Shown here piece by piece: positions 28,890-37,739 of a stretch of 64,000 nucleotides of DNA. The first letter of the stretch is position 1, and each line of letters opens with the position of its first letter. The notes under the pieces were generated by a model. That model searched no databases and was not told the origin of the DNA. It worked only from the letters and a program-made list of their open reading frames with translations. This DNA comes from Bog-473 sp036489775. Lineage in GTDB: Bacteria; Actinomycetota; Acidimicrobiia; Acidimicrobiales; RAAP-2. The stretch covers positions 1 through 64,000 of the forward strand of contig DASXFC010000056.1 of assembly GCA_036489775.1 (NCBI GenBank), given 5' to 3'. The translations under genes were made by a program, and so were the position numbers.

Positions 28890-30341
28890 TTGAGGCGGAA
28901 TCGTCGTACATCACTGGGGGCAATCGGAGGAGCCATGGCCATCGCGGCCGCGCTGTACGTTGGCTTCGTGCCCGCAGGGGCGGCATCGTCCACCCCGAAG
29001 GCCGCAACCACTACGGTCCTGGCGCCCGTCGTCACCTCGACGTCGACTCCAAAGGCTGCGACCGCGGCGTCGAACCCATTGGCCCCGCTGACCGCGTTGC
29101 CCATCTCGCTCTCATTGCCCATCACGCTGCTCGGCAATGAGCTGGCTGGCGCACTGTTGCCGAGCCTGAACTCGCTGACCGGAACCAACGCCACGACTCA
29201 GACTGGCCCCTTGGCCAACGTCAACGTCCCGGTGAACGCCTGCTCGATCTCAGCCGGTGTCCTGGCTGGGGCCAAGAGCAGCTGCTCGACCACCTCGGTT
29301 GGCATCGACCAGAAGGGCCTCATCGCCAATGTCAACGTGCCGATCACGGCTCAGGACAACGCGATCGGCCTGCTCGGAGCGGCCTCTTCAGCTCTGGGTC
29401 TGTCGACCGGAACCCCGACCGCCTCGACGACTCAGAACGGTGCCATCAACGCCGACGTCCCGGTCAGCATCTGTTCGATCAACGTCGGGCTGGGCGCCAA
29501 CACCTCTAGCTCCTGCAACACGCAGGGCAGCAACGGCACAACCACCCAGAAGGGTGTGATCGACGCTGTGGTCCCGGTCACCGTCTGTGACGTCATCGTC
29601 CAGATCGCCGGCGACAGCACGGCGGGCTGCCCGACGAACTCCGACACCACGGTGCAGCACGGCGAACTGGCCGACCTTGACGTGCCGGCCACCGTGTGCG
29701 GCGTCATCGTCCAGATCGACGGCAATGGGAGCGGTAACTGCATGCCGGTGAGCGGCTTCCCGTTGGTGAACGGCGTGCCGACCAACAGCCTGACCCAGAG
29801 CGCCCCGATCGACGGCGTGCTGCCGGTCAACGCCTGCAGCATCCTGGTGGCGATCGACGGCACGGCCAATACCTCGTGTGAACCGAGCCACGTCACGGCC
29901 ACCCAGACCGGCACTCTGCCCATTACGGCTCCGGCCACGGTGTGCTCCGTGTCGGCCGCCCTCATGGGCACCGCCACTGGCACCTGTGTCGGCGCCGGGA
30001 ACACCGGGCTTCCGATCGGCATTGGCAAGCCCGGCTCGGGTGTGAGCCTGCCGATCACGATCTGCGGGATCGAGGCTGCTCTGGGCGGGTCGGCTAGCGC
30101 CACTTGCCCGAACCCCGCACCGGCCACTTCGCCGGCCACGACCCCGACGACCGTGCCGATCAGCACGCTCGCGACGGTCACCCCGACGGCGGCGCCGAAG
30201 CCCGCTGGGGCGCTTGCCTTCACGGGTGCGCCGCTGCTGCTCGAGCTCTTGATCGGCCTCATGGCGCTGATCTCCGGTCTGGCCATCAGCCTGCTGGCCA
30301 AGCGCCAGAGCCGCACGGCGACGAGGTACGCCTCTCGCTGA
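28890..30341 (+). CDS. Secreted chaplin-like repeat protein with LAFTG sorting signal
   Basis: The 483-residue product has a signal peptide (Arg-rich, hydrophobic core about 10-30), then seven repeats each with two cysteines separated by exactly 13 residues: C118/C132, C195/C209, C233/C247, C270/C284, C316/C330, C352/C366 and C392/C406. The consensus is a VPV-x-x-C strand followed by hydrophobic beta residues, close to but shorter than Streptomyces chaplins (wider Cys spacing). One Cys-less degenerate repeat lies at about 140-170. It ends with ALAFTGAP (442-446), a membrane helix and KRQSR, a LAxTG-type sortase signal. TTG at 28890 follows AAGGAG. It is probably a hydrophobic or amyloid-like surface-coat protein. 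Confidence 0.8.
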   Translation: MRRNRRTSLGAIGGAMAIAAALYVGFVPAGAASSTPKAATTTVLAPVVTSTSTPKAATAASNPLAPLTALPISLSLPITLLGNELAGALLPSLNSLTGTNATTQTGPLANVNVPVNACSISAGVLAGAKSSCSTTSVGIDQKGLIANVNVPITAQDNAIGLLGAASSALGLSTGTPTASTTQNGAINADVPVSICSINVGLGANTSSSCNTQGSNGTTTQKGVIDAVVPVTVCDVIVQIAGDSTAGCPTNSDTTVQHGELADLDVPATVCGVIVQIDGNGSGNCMPVSGFPLVNGVPTNSLTQSAPIDGVLPVNACSILVAIDGTANTSCEPSHVTATQTGTLPITAPATVCSVSAALMGTATGTCVGAGNTGLPIGIGKPGSGVSLPITICGIEAALGGSASATCPNPAPATSPATTPTTVPISTLATVTPTAAPKPAGALAFTGAPLLLELLIGLMALISGLAISLLAKRQSRTATRYASR

Positions 30342-30349
30342 GGTCTAAA

Positions 30350-30365
30350 CGGGGCGAGAGCCCCG
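30350..30365 (+). terminator. GNRA-capped hairpin after the surface-protein gene
   Basis: CGGGGC-GAGA-GCCCCG is a perfect 6-bp stem with a GAGA (GNRA) tetraloop, 8 bases after the stop codon of the surface-protein gene. There is no T-run, so it may stabilise the upstream mRNA end or attenuate read-through rather than terminate fully. Confidence 0.5.
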
Positions 30366-30407
30366 CACACAGTTGCGGACGGATCCGACGGAGGGAAGGA
30401 GGGGTCG

Positions 30408-31202
30408 ATGTCCGAATACAACAAAGACGCTGCACTGAGCCTGGAGGATGTCTTCCTGTCTCGGGAGTTCGGTCGACCACGGAACGGGTCGACCGCTGCA
30501 GCACCAGAACAATCGCTGTTCGGGAGTGCATCGCCTCGGGGACCACTAGTCCCCCTGGCGGGCACTGCCGCGTATGGGGGACTTCTCGTCGGTCACGACA
30601 CCACCACGCACCTGCGCCGGAACTGGGCAGTGGCGGCGGTCGGCGGCGTGGCTGCAGCACTCCTGGTGACGGTGGGCGTACTGGCCAACTCACACAACCC
30701 AGGACGCGTCCACTTCGCAACCGGCACGACGACGCCCCCGACCTCGGGAGGCGCCAAGCATCACAAGGGCAGTGGCACGTCGACGACCACGCCGACCACG
30801 GTCATCAGTCCGTCCAATACCGGTGGAGGGAACGTCGCGACGTCAGGGACGACCGCCGGCGCCACGATCAATCTCACAGGGTTCACGTCGCCTGGGACGA
30901 AGAGCCCTAAGTCCGTGGGCACAAAGCCGGTTCTCACGAAGCCCGTCCTGCCGGTCACCACCATCACCGGCACATCACCCACGCCTACGCCGAGCTCGAC
31001 TGCTCCTGGAGGCGTCCTAGCCCCCGTGACCAGCCTGCTCGGTCGTACCGTCTCGACTCTGGGGAACACTGTCAGCACGGCAGGGACTGGGCTCGGCGCC
31101 ACGTTGCCGGGGCTCTCCCCGGTCACCGGAACCGTTGGTTCACTGGGGGGCTTGCTGACCGGACTGGGAAACTCGCTCAGCGGCACCGTCGTTCCCGTCT
31201 GA
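30408..31202 (+). CDS. Single-pass membrane protein with Thr/Gly-rich outer region, unknown function
   Basis: The 264-residue product has a cytoplasmic N-terminus (about 1-70, with ALSLEDVFLSREFGRP), one membrane helix (about 73-93) and a low-complexity Thr/Ser/Gly/Pro-rich extracellular part ending in hydrophobic Gly/Ser/Leu-rich repeats (GRTVSTLGNTVSTAG, SLGGLLTGLGNSL). ATG at 30408 follows GAAGGAGG. It follows the Cys-repeat gene by 66 bases on the same strand and may act with it at the cell surface. I do not recognise a family. The 3' end overlaps the convergent FUSC gene by 63 bases. Confidence 0.7.
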   Translation: MSEYNKDAALSLEDVFLSREFGRPRNGSTAAAPEQSLFGSASPRGPLVPLAGTAAYGGLLVGHDTTTHLRRNWAVAAVGGVAAALLVTVGVLANSHNPGRVHFATGTTTPPTSGGAKHHKGSGTSTTTPTTVISPSNTGGGNVATSGTTAGATINLTGFTSPGTKSPKSVGTKPVLTKPVLPVTTITGTSPTPTPSSTAPGGVLAPVTSLLGRTVSTLGNTVSTAGTGLGATLPGLSPVTGTVGSLGGLLTGLGNSLSGTVVPV

Positions 31203-32666
31203 TCCATCGAGTGCCCGGTCAGCCGTGATCCTGCGGATGGCCTGATCCAGGTCCGCCACGCGCACGTCATGCACCGGCTCGAGATCCGCAAAGGCCGTTC
31301 CCGCCACACGCTGTCGGGTTCGCCCGACGTTGCGGATGGTGGTCCTGAGGGCACGATCCCACGAGGCGTCACGGTGTCCGCCGGCTTGCGCCACCAGCTC
31401 GTGCAGCGGGCGCCGACAAGCCGCCAGGGCGTCGATGGTCGAGACGAGGTCGTGGGCCACCGATCCGCCGTGCCCGAACAGCATCCGCCGGACCCGCAGC
31501 GATCGGACAGCCCGACGAGCGTCAGCTGTGCGGGCGTCAAGGACTACAAGTGCCGCACTCAGCGCGGGCGGATCTTCGACCATGCAGTGCAGCACCTCGC
31601 CCATGGCTTGGAGTGACGATCCTCGATGGCGCCGCACGATGGAGCTGGTGGCGACGGGCAGGATCACGGCACAGCTGACGACCGCGCACAGCGCGCCGAC
31701 CCCAATGGCTTCAAGGCGCGTGCCCAGCAACGAGGCCGTGTTCGGGGTGCCCAGATAGGTATTGAGCAGCGCCATCACACAGGTGACGCTGCCCGCCCAC
31801 ACCGCATAGACGATCTCTCTCCACCAGGCGGCCAGGAATAGCAGTACGAAGATGGCCACGACCGCGACCCCGTCGTGACCAGGAAACAGCGTGGCCAGCC
31901 AGGACGCCACGACCGTCCCAACGGCTGCACCGACCAGACGGGCCGCACCCTTCATGACGACCTCACCCCGACTGGGGCCCCCGCTACAGACGATGGTGGC
32001 GGTGAGCAGGGTCCAGTTCCAGTGACCGGGGAACAGGACCCGACCCACCACGTAGGCGGACGTCAGCGACACGGCGAGTTGGAGGGCCAAACGGGTGTGG
32101 CCGCGCGGGCCTCGACCGGGCTGACGAGGCGCGGCTGGTGGGCGCGGCTGATCGGCCGGCAACCGGTGGAGACGTGAGGCCACGGTGCGTACGGCCTGGA
32201 CCCACAGCAATGCGACCAGCGCCACCGCCATTTGCCACCAGGGTGTGTGTGGCGAGGTGTCGAGACCGGCTCCGGGTACCACCAAGATGCTGGTGACCGG
32301 AAGGGACAGCAACGATGCCGTGCGCGCCACCAGCGGCCCGAATTGACGCAGCCACATGGACGCCGACATCACTGCGATGAACAGGGCGACGCCCACGTCC
32401 GGATCGGTCAGCAAGAGGTGGCCTATGGAGCCGGCGCACAGCGCCACCGCCGGCACCACGGCCACGCTGATCACCACATGAGACCCGTGGGCAGATCTCG
32501 GTTGCCGGGACAGGCTGAGGGTCAGGACGACGGCGAGAATCACCAGGCTGAGTGGCTGGCCCGACAGCGACCGGAGCCAGATGGCAGTGCCGAAGGTGCC
32601 GAGCACGGCGGCCATGGAGATGAGGGCGCGCTCGGACTCGCCTCGGGGCGAGCGGCCCGCTGGCAC
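31140..32666 (-). CDS. FUSC-family membrane transporter (aromatic-acid exporter type)
   Basis: The product (508 residues from GTG 32666) has two blocks of membrane helices separated by a basic cytoplasmic segment with RRPRPP-like runs, and the FUSC core LALQLAVSLTSAYVVGRVLFPGHW followed by GEVVMKGAARLVGAAVG. Family members export aromatic acids or related hydrophobic compounds. An ATG at 32705 is an alternative start, but it would place a perfect palindrome inside the coding sequence in an AT-rich stretch that looks like promoter. A divergent MarR gene next door suggests substrate-responsive control. Confidence 0.82.
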   Translation of the reverse strand: MPAGRSPRGESERALISMAAVLGTFGTAIWLRSLSGQPLSLVILAVVLTLSLSRQPRSAHGSHVVISVAVVPAVALCAGSIGHLLLTDPDVGVALFIAVMSASMWLRQFGPLVARTASLLSLPVTSILVVPGAGLDTSPHTPWWQMAVALVALLWVQAVRTVASRLHRLPADQPRPPAAPRQPGRGPRGHTRLALQLAVSLTSAYVVGRVLFPGHWNWTLLTATIVCSGGPSRGEVVMKGAARLVGAAVGTVVASWLATLFPGHDGVAVVAIFVLLFLAAWWREIVYAVWAGSVTCVMALLNTYLGTPNTASLLGTRLEAIGVGALCAVVSCAVILPVATSSIVRRHRGSSLQAMGEVLHCMVEDPPALSAALVVLDARTADARRAVRSLRVRRMLFGHGGSVAHDLVSTIDALAACRRPLHELVAQAGGHRDASWDRALRTTIRNVGRTRQRVAGTAFADLEPVHDVRVADLDQAIRRITADRALDGSDGNDGAAERVSQSGQQAPQ

Positions 32667-32676
32667 GGTCAAAGTG

Positions 32677-32692
32677 TTACGAATATTCGTAA
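32677..32692. promoter_or_regulatory. 16-bp perfect palindrome, probable MarR operator
   Basis: TTACGAATATTCGTAA is a perfect palindrome in the AT-rich gap between the divergent FUSC and MarR genes. MarR dimers bind such palindromes, usually in the promoter they control. It would cover the start region of the FUSC transcript and lie about 60 bases upstream of the MarR start. Confidence 0.7.
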
Positions 32693-32750
32693 GGGATCTA
32701 GACATTTCACGCAGCATTTGAGAAAAGATAGTAAGGTAAAACGTAATAAT

Positions 32751-33200
32751 ATGCCAGACCAATCAGAAGCACCTGCTCCCTCGTCAGACGACGTGGCCGT
32801 GGTTCGACGGGGCGTCATGCACCTGTCCCGGCGGCTCCGGATGGCTCGGGGTTCGGAGGCGCTCAGCTCGAACAAGCTGAGCGTGCTCAGCCACCTGGCT
32901 CGACGAGGTGCCATGACGCCGGGACAGTTGGCCGCGACCGAGTTCCAGCAGCCCCAGTCTCTGACGCGCCTCCTGGCCGACCTCGAGCAGGACGGGTTGG
33001 TGGCGCGGGAGCAGAGCGCCCAGGATCGCCGCCAGTTCTTGATATCCATCACCGCCAAAGGGTCAGAGGCGCTGAGCGCGGACATGGCTCGACGCGATGA
33101 GTGGTTGACCGAGGCGATGGCCGGCCTGACGACGGCTGAGCGCGACATTCTCGTGGTGGCGGGTCGGCTCATGGAATCGCTAGCCGATCTGACCGCTTGA
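32751..33200 (+). CDS. MarR family transcriptional regulator
   Basis: The 149-residue product has the winged helix-turn-helix of MarR regulators: KLSVLSHLARRGAMTPGQLA, recognition helix QQPQSLTRLLADLEQDGLV, and the wing ARE-QSAQDRRQFLISIT with its usual DRR. The N- and C-terminal helices form the dimer interface. The start at ATG 32751 has no strong ribosome-binding site; a TAAAAC minus-10 about 8 bases upstream would give a leaderless mRNA. It probably represses the divergent FUSC transporter gene through the palindrome at 32677-32692. Confidence 0.9.
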   Translation: MPDQSEAPAPSSDDVAVVRRGVMHLSRRLRMARGSEALSSNKLSVLSHLARRGAMTPGQLAATEFQQPQSLTRLLADLEQDGLVAREQSAQDRRQFLISITAKGSEALSADMARRDEWLTEAMAGLTTAERDILVVAGRLMESLADLTA

Positions 33201-33263
33201 CGGCCGGGAACGACCTGGTAAGCCAGAAGCCGCCATGAGCTGGACCGAGTCGAAGTGAGGTGA

Positions 33264-34247
33264 GTGGTGAACTACGTCAACTTGGGAACGTCGGGACTAC
33301 GGGTGTCGCGGGTCTGCCTCGGCATGATGGGGTTCGGGAACAACAGCGAACGACCCTGGGTGATCGATGAAGACGCGGCGGAGCCGATCGTGAAGGCGGC
33401 CGTCGAGGGCGGCATCAACTTCTTCGATACGGCGGATACTTATTCGGCGGGCGCCAGTGAAGTGGCGACCGGCAAGCTGGTGCCGAAATACCTCACTCGG
33501 GACGAAGCGGTGATCGCCACCAAGGTCTACATGCCGGTGACCCCCGGTGAGAACGGCGGTGGATTGGGTCGCAAGCACTTGCTCTCGGGCATCGACGCCT
33601 CCCTGCGCCGTCTCGGTCTTGATTATGTCGATCTGTACCAGATCCACCGTTGGGATCCCCGGACGCCGATCGAGGAGACCATGGAGGCCCTCCATGATGT
33701 GGTCCGAGCCGGCAAGGCTCGCTACATCGGTGCCAGCAGCATGTTCGCCTGGCAGTTCGCCAAGGCCCAGCACACCGCTGAACAGCATGGTTGGACGAAG
33801 TTCGTATCTATGCAGAATCACTACAACCTCATCTATCGCGAGGAGGAGCGGGAGATGATCCCGCTTTGCCTGGACCAGGGCGTCGGTTGTATCCCCTGGA
33901 GCCCGTTGGCTCGTGGCGTGCTGGCCGGCAACCGGAGCCGCCACGGCGATCGCCAGACCACTCGTTCGACAACCGACGCCTTCACCGACTACCTGTACGC
34001 GCAGCCCACCGACTTCGACGTGGTCGATGCCGTCCAGGTCGTGGCTGGAGCTCGAGATGTGTCGTCGGCCCAGGTGGCGTTAGCCTGGTTGCTGACCAAG
34101 CCCGGAGTCAGCGCGCCGATCGTCGGCTCGACCAAGCCATCGCACCTCGAGGACGCGTTGGCGGCCGAGTCGCTGTCGTTGAGCGAGGACGAGGTCGCTA
34201 CGCTCGAGAAGCCCTACGTTCCGCACCCGGTCCTCGGTCACGTTTGA
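33264..34247 (+). CDS. Aldo/keto reductase
   Basis: The 327-residue product is a TIM-barrel NADPH reductase. The catalytic set is visible: Asp and Tyr in FFDTADTYSAGASE, Lys in IATKVYMP and His in YQIHRWDP. The C-terminal NADP-binding part has VGSTKPSHLEDAL. It is closest to YajO/YghZ-like members. Two GTG codons (33264, 33267) are possible starts, with GAGG just before. It follows the MarR gene by 63 bases and could share its transcript; the substrate is unknown. Confidence 0.9.
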   Translation: MVNYVNLGTSGLRVSRVCLGMMGFGNNSERPWVIDEDAAEPIVKAAVEGGINFFDTADTYSAGASEVATGKLVPKYLTRDEAVIATKVYMPVTPGENGGGLGRKHLLSGIDASLRRLGLDYVDLYQIHRWDPRTPIEETMEALHDVVRAGKARYIGASSMFAWQFAKAQHTAEQHGWTKFVSMQNHYNLIYREEEREMIPLCLDQGVGCIPWSPLARGVLAGNRSRHGDRQTTRSTTDAFTDYLYAQPTDFDVVDAVQVVAGARDVSSAQVALAWLLTKPGVSAPIVGSTKPSHLEDALAAESLSLSEDEVATLEKPYVPHPVLGHV

Positions 34248-34312
34248 ACCAGGGCATTTAGGCGGGCGCTAGCCTCACCCGCGGCGAGGGCAGAATCGAG
34301 ATCGGGGGTGGC

Positions 34313-35860
34313 ATGCGGGTCGCACTGAATGTGGGTGACTTCTTGAACCGGGCCGCCCTGGTCTACGGCTCCCGACTGGCCGTCGTCGACGAACCAGATG
34401 TTGTCGGCTCTCTTGGTTCCCTCACTTATGCCGAGTTGGAGGCCCGGGCCCGGGGCCTGGCGCTCGGCCTGGAGGGTCTCGGGGTGGGACCGGGCGACCG
34501 AGTGGCCATCGTCAGTCCCAACTCGGCGCGCTTCCTGATCGCCTTCTTCGGGGTGAGCGGGTACGGGCGTGTCCTGGTACCGATCAACTTCCGTCTGACC
34601 GGCGACGAGATCAGTTACATCGTCGAGCACTCAGGGGCCACCACGTTGCTGTACGACCCCGAACTTCGCGAGGTGGTGGCGGGCATCGAGGTGGCGCACC
34701 GCATCTGCCTCGACGACACCGAAGATGCCGCCCTGCTCGCTCCGGCTCCCGAAGGAGCAGCGCCGGTGCCGTGGGAAGCCGACGAGGATGCCACCTGCTC
34801 GGTGAATTACACCTCAGGGACGACGGCTCGACCCAAGGGCGTGCAACTCACCCACCGCAATTGCTGGCTGAACGCGGCCACCTTCGGTTGGCATACCGGG
34901 GTCAGTGACCGCGACGTCCTACTGCATACCTTGCCCATGTTCCACTGCAACGGTTGGGGGATGCCCTATGCGCTGACCGGCATGGGCGGAACCCACATCG
35001 TCCTGCGCAAGGTGGACGGTGAAGAGATTCTGAGCCGGATCGAGCGGAACGGGGTCACCTTGATGTGTGGTGCACCTACGGTCGTGGCCGCTGTTCTCGA
35101 CGCGGCGGCCGCCCGGACCGCGGCCGGACGTGGTGTGCCCGGGCGTGGCACCGTCCGCATCGTGGTGGCTGGCGCACCGCCACCTTCCAAGACGATTGAA
35201 CGGATCGAGGTGGAGCTCGGTTGGGAGTTCATCCAGATCTACGGCTTGACCGAGACAGCGCCCTTGCTCACCATCAATCGGGCTCCGGCCGAATGGGACG
35301 AGCTCGACTCGGCAACGCGGTCACAGCTTCTGAGCCGGGCCGGTGCCCCGGCCGTTGGTGTGCAGATCGCCGTCGACGACGAAGGTGAAGTGTTGGCCCG
35401 GTCCAATCACGTGTTCGAGGGCTACTGGGAGCAACCCGACGAATCGGCCAAGGCGCTCGAGGGTGGATGGTTCCACACCGGTGACGGTGGATATCTCGAT
35501 GGGCCCTACGTGGTGATCTCCGACCGCAAGAAGGACGTGATCATCACCGGAGGCGAGAACGTCTCCTCTATTGAGGTCGAGGACTGCCTCTACCAGCACC
35601 CGGCAGTGGCCGAGGTGGCCATCATCGGAGTGCCTGACGAGAAGTGGGGCGAGACCATAAAGGCGCTCGTGGTTTGCCGGCCCGACACGTCACCCAGCGA
35701 AGCCGAGCTCATCGCCCATTGCCGCGATCGCCTGGCCCACTTCAAGGCGCCGACCAGCGTGGAGTTCCGGGATGCTCTGGACCGGACGGCGACCGGAAAG
35801 CTGCAGAAGTACAAGCTCCGCCAGCCCTACTGGGCCGATCGGGAACGCCGGGTCAACTAA
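34313..35860 (+). CDS. Long-chain or aryl acyl-CoA ligase (AMP-dependent)
   Basis: The 515-residue product is an ANL-superfamily enzyme that activates a carboxylate with ATP and joins it to CoA. The P-loop-like motif is NYTSGTTARPKGV, the A5 motif IYGLTETAP, A7 GWFHTGDGGYLDG, A8 DRKKDVIITGGENVSSIEVED, and the A10 lysine in ATGKLQKYKL. The substrate (fatty or aromatic acid) is not determined by these motifs. It is on the same strand as the aldo/keto reductase, 65 bases downstream. Confidence 0.92.
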   Translation: MRVALNVGDFLNRAALVYGSRLAVVDEPDVVGSLGSLTYAELEARARGLALGLEGLGVGPGDRVAIVSPNSARFLIAFFGVSGYGRVLVPINFRLTGDEISYIVEHSGATTLLYDPELREVVAGIEVAHRICLDDTEDAALLAPAPEGAAPVPWEADEDATCSVNYTSGTTARPKGVQLTHRNCWLNAATFGWHTGVSDRDVLLHTLPMFHCNGWGMPYALTGMGGTHIVLRKVDGEEILSRIERNGVTLMCGAPTVVAAVLDAAAARTAAGRGVPGRGTVRIVVAGAPPPSKTIERIEVELGWEFIQIYGLTETAPLLTINRAPAEWDELDSATRSQLLSRAGAPAVGVQIAVDDEGEVLARSNHVFEGYWEQPDESAKALEGGWFHTGDGGYLDGPYVVISDRKKDVIITGGENVSSIEVEDCLYQHPAVAEVAIIGVPDEKWGETIKALVVCRPDTSPSEAELIAHCRDRLAHFKAPTSVEFRDALDRTATGKLQKYKLRQPYWADRERRVN

Positions 35861-35870
35861 AGCAAAGCGC

Positions 35871-37067
35871 TTATTCCGCGCCGGCCTGCCCCGGGAGCGC
35901 GTGCTCGTGGTGGGATCGCTCTTCGAGGATGAGGCGACCACGGCCGTCGAAGGTGACCGCCACCTTGCCGTCGATCAGTTGACGGAGCGGGTCGCCCACG
36001 ATGGTCTGGCGCCAGCCGTGATCAAGCCGGCTCGGCTCCCCCGCAAGTAGCAGCGCGATGTCGGCTCGGGTGGCCAGCAAACTCTGGTCGAAGTGGAGGT
36101 TGTCGGCGATTTGGCGCACCAGTCCGCCACACACCGCCACCGTGGCGGCCGGGGCCTGTGTCTCCCGCCCTTCGGTTGGCATCCGGATCTCCTCACGAGG
36201 GAGATCCCGGCCCCGGTGCACCGCCGCCAAGATCTCGGCGCCGGCACCGTCGGCCAGGTGTCGCCCGTCGACCCCGCGCAACCGGCCCAATTCTTCCCGG
36301 TTCCGCGGCGGACGTTGGCTGATGGTGAGCAGCGCCAGGTCAGAGAGGACGCTGCGGCGGGGCCGATTGACGCTGGCAGCGCGACGCTCGCGCCAGGCCG
36401 AAACCTCTTGGGCGACGGCCCGTTGGCGCTCGGACATCCGGCGGATGTCACCCATCTTCCACCAGGTCTCTTCTGGGATCCGCTCGCCGCGCCGATTGGC
36501 CAGCACATCGGCACACTCATCGAGTGCCCATTCGAGGCGGCCGAGCTCGACCAGGCGTTCGGTCAGCCCGTCGCGTAACGCCAACAAGTAGGCCACGTCA
36601 TTGGCGGCGTAGAGCAACTGATCGCTGGTCATCGGCCGCACCATCCAGTCGGAGAGGCGATCGGCCTTGGGCAGGTCGACTCCCAGAACCTGCTCGACCA
36701 GACGGGCCAGCGAGGGGGACGACATGCCGAGGAATCCAGCCACCACTTGGGTGTCGAAGACGACTTTGGGGATGGCCCCACAGGCCATCTCGAGCACATC
36801 GAGGTCCTGCTCGGCCGCGTGGACCACGGCCACCGCGTCGCCGCTGAGTACCCGACCCAGCGGGGCCGGATCGACCGCCAAGGGGTCGACCAGGGCGATC
36901 TGGTCCCGCCAGGTCAGCTGGATGAGGGCCAACTGGGCGTAATAGGTCCGCTCGGTGTGGAATTCGGTGTCGAAGCCGTAGACCGGCTCGCCAGCCAGCT
37001 GGTCACAGAGGGCCTCGAGGTGCTGGGTGTCCGTCACCAGTCGAGGGGCGATATCTGTGCTGGCCAC
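35871..37067 (-). CDS. rnd: Ribonuclease D (DEDDy 3'-5' exonuclease with HRDC)
   Basis: RNase D trims the 3' ends of tRNA precursors. The 398-residue product has the DEDDy motifs: ExoI FDTEFHTE (D33, E35), ExoII HAAEQDLDVL and ExoIII LLYAANDVAYLL with the Tyr. An HRDC domain lies at about 210-285 (SERQRAVAQEVSAWRE) and a second weaker one follows. GTG at 37067 is chosen because it precedes the first conserved strand. tRNA-Leu lies about 470 bases beyond its 5' end. Confidence 0.92.
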   Translation of the reverse strand: MASTDIAPRLVTDTQHLEALCDQLAGEPVYGFDTEFHTERTYYAQLALIQLTWRDQIALVDPLAVDPAPLGRVLSGDAVAVVHAAEQDLDVLEMACGAIPKVVFDTQVVAGFLGMSSPSLARLVEQVLGVDLPKADRLSDWMVRPMTSDQLLYAANDVAYLLALRDGLTERLVELGRLEWALDECADVLANRRGERIPEETWWKMGDIRRMSERQRAVAQEVSAWRERRAASVNRPRRSVLSDLALLTISQRPPRNREELGRLRGVDGRHLADGAGAEILAAVHRGRDLPREEIRMPTEGRETQAPAATVAVCGGLVRQIADNLHFDQSLLATRADIALLLAGEPSRLDHGWRQTIVGDPLRQLIDGKVAVTFDGRGRLILEERSHHEHALPGQAGAE

Positions 37068-37127
37068 GGGGCTGCAGTCTCGCAGAACGCCATGGCGGGT
37101 CGTGTACTGGCCGCTAGCCTCCGGGCG

Positions 37128-37520
37128 ATGGACGGGCATGGCGAGCTTTCACCGGGCGCTCGGGCGGTGGAGTACCTCGAGGCGCTGGCGGCGCAGGACT
37201 GGCCGCTCGTCGAGGCCTCCCTCTCGGCCCAAATCCGGCGGCGCGGCCCGTTCGGCGACGATTTCGTAGGGACTGAGGCCTACCTGGCCTTCTTGCGCCG
37301 GACCATCCCGGGCCTGCCCGGCTACCGCCTCGATGTCGACCGGGTGACCGAGAGCGGACCCAATCGCTGTTTCGTGGAGCTCCGCGAGACGATCACGGTG
37401 GAGGGGGCCCCGATGGTCACCCACGAGTGCCTGGTCTTCGACCTGGACGGTGCAAGGCGAATTGCAGAGGTGGCGATCTATATACGTCAGGACCCAGCGC
37501 CAGCCGCTAGCCCACGATGA
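37128..37520 (+). CDS. SnoaL/NTF2-like fold protein
   Basis: The 130-residue product has the NTF2-like pattern: an N-terminal helix (AVEYLEALAAQDWPLVEASL), PFGDDFVGTEAYLAFLRRTI, and strands with RCFVELRETITVEGAP and HECLVFDLDG. Such cone-shaped folds serve as small isomerases, hydrolases or binding proteins. No catalytic pair can be named with confidence. It is divergent from rnd and convergent with tRNA-Leu. Confidence 0.75.
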   Translation: MDGHGELSPGARAVEYLEALAAQDWPLVEASLSAQIRRRGPFGDDFVGTEAYLAFLRRTIPGLPGYRLDVDRVTESGPNRCFVELRETITVEGAPMVTHECLVFDLDGARRIAEVAIYIRQDPAPAASPR

Positions 37521-37537
37521 CTCGCGACATCAATTTT

Positions 37538-37624
37538 TGGTGGGCGAGGGGGGACTTGAACCCCCACATCCTTTCGGACACAGGAACCTGAATCCTGCGC
37601 GTCTGCCTATTCCGCCACTCGCCC
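37538..37624 (-). tRNA. tRNA-Leu (anticodon CAG)
   Basis: The complement folds into a full class II cloverleaf: acceptor GGGCGAG/CTCGCCC, anticodon stem CAGGA/TCCTG around loop TTCAGGT (anticodon CAG), a long variable arm, and T arm with GGTTCAAGTCC. The 3' CCA is encoded. The gene is divergent from fhaA, the same arrangement as leuT beside fhaA in M. tuberculosis. Confidence 0.97.
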
Positions 37625-37739
37625 GAGCGACCGGACAACAGTAGTCGCTGGCCTGGGGAGGCAGATTCGGGTCAACTACCAGGTCAGACGGGTGGCAGAC
37701 CGCCGGGCTGGGTAGGCGCCCAGTAGTCTGAGGACGACA

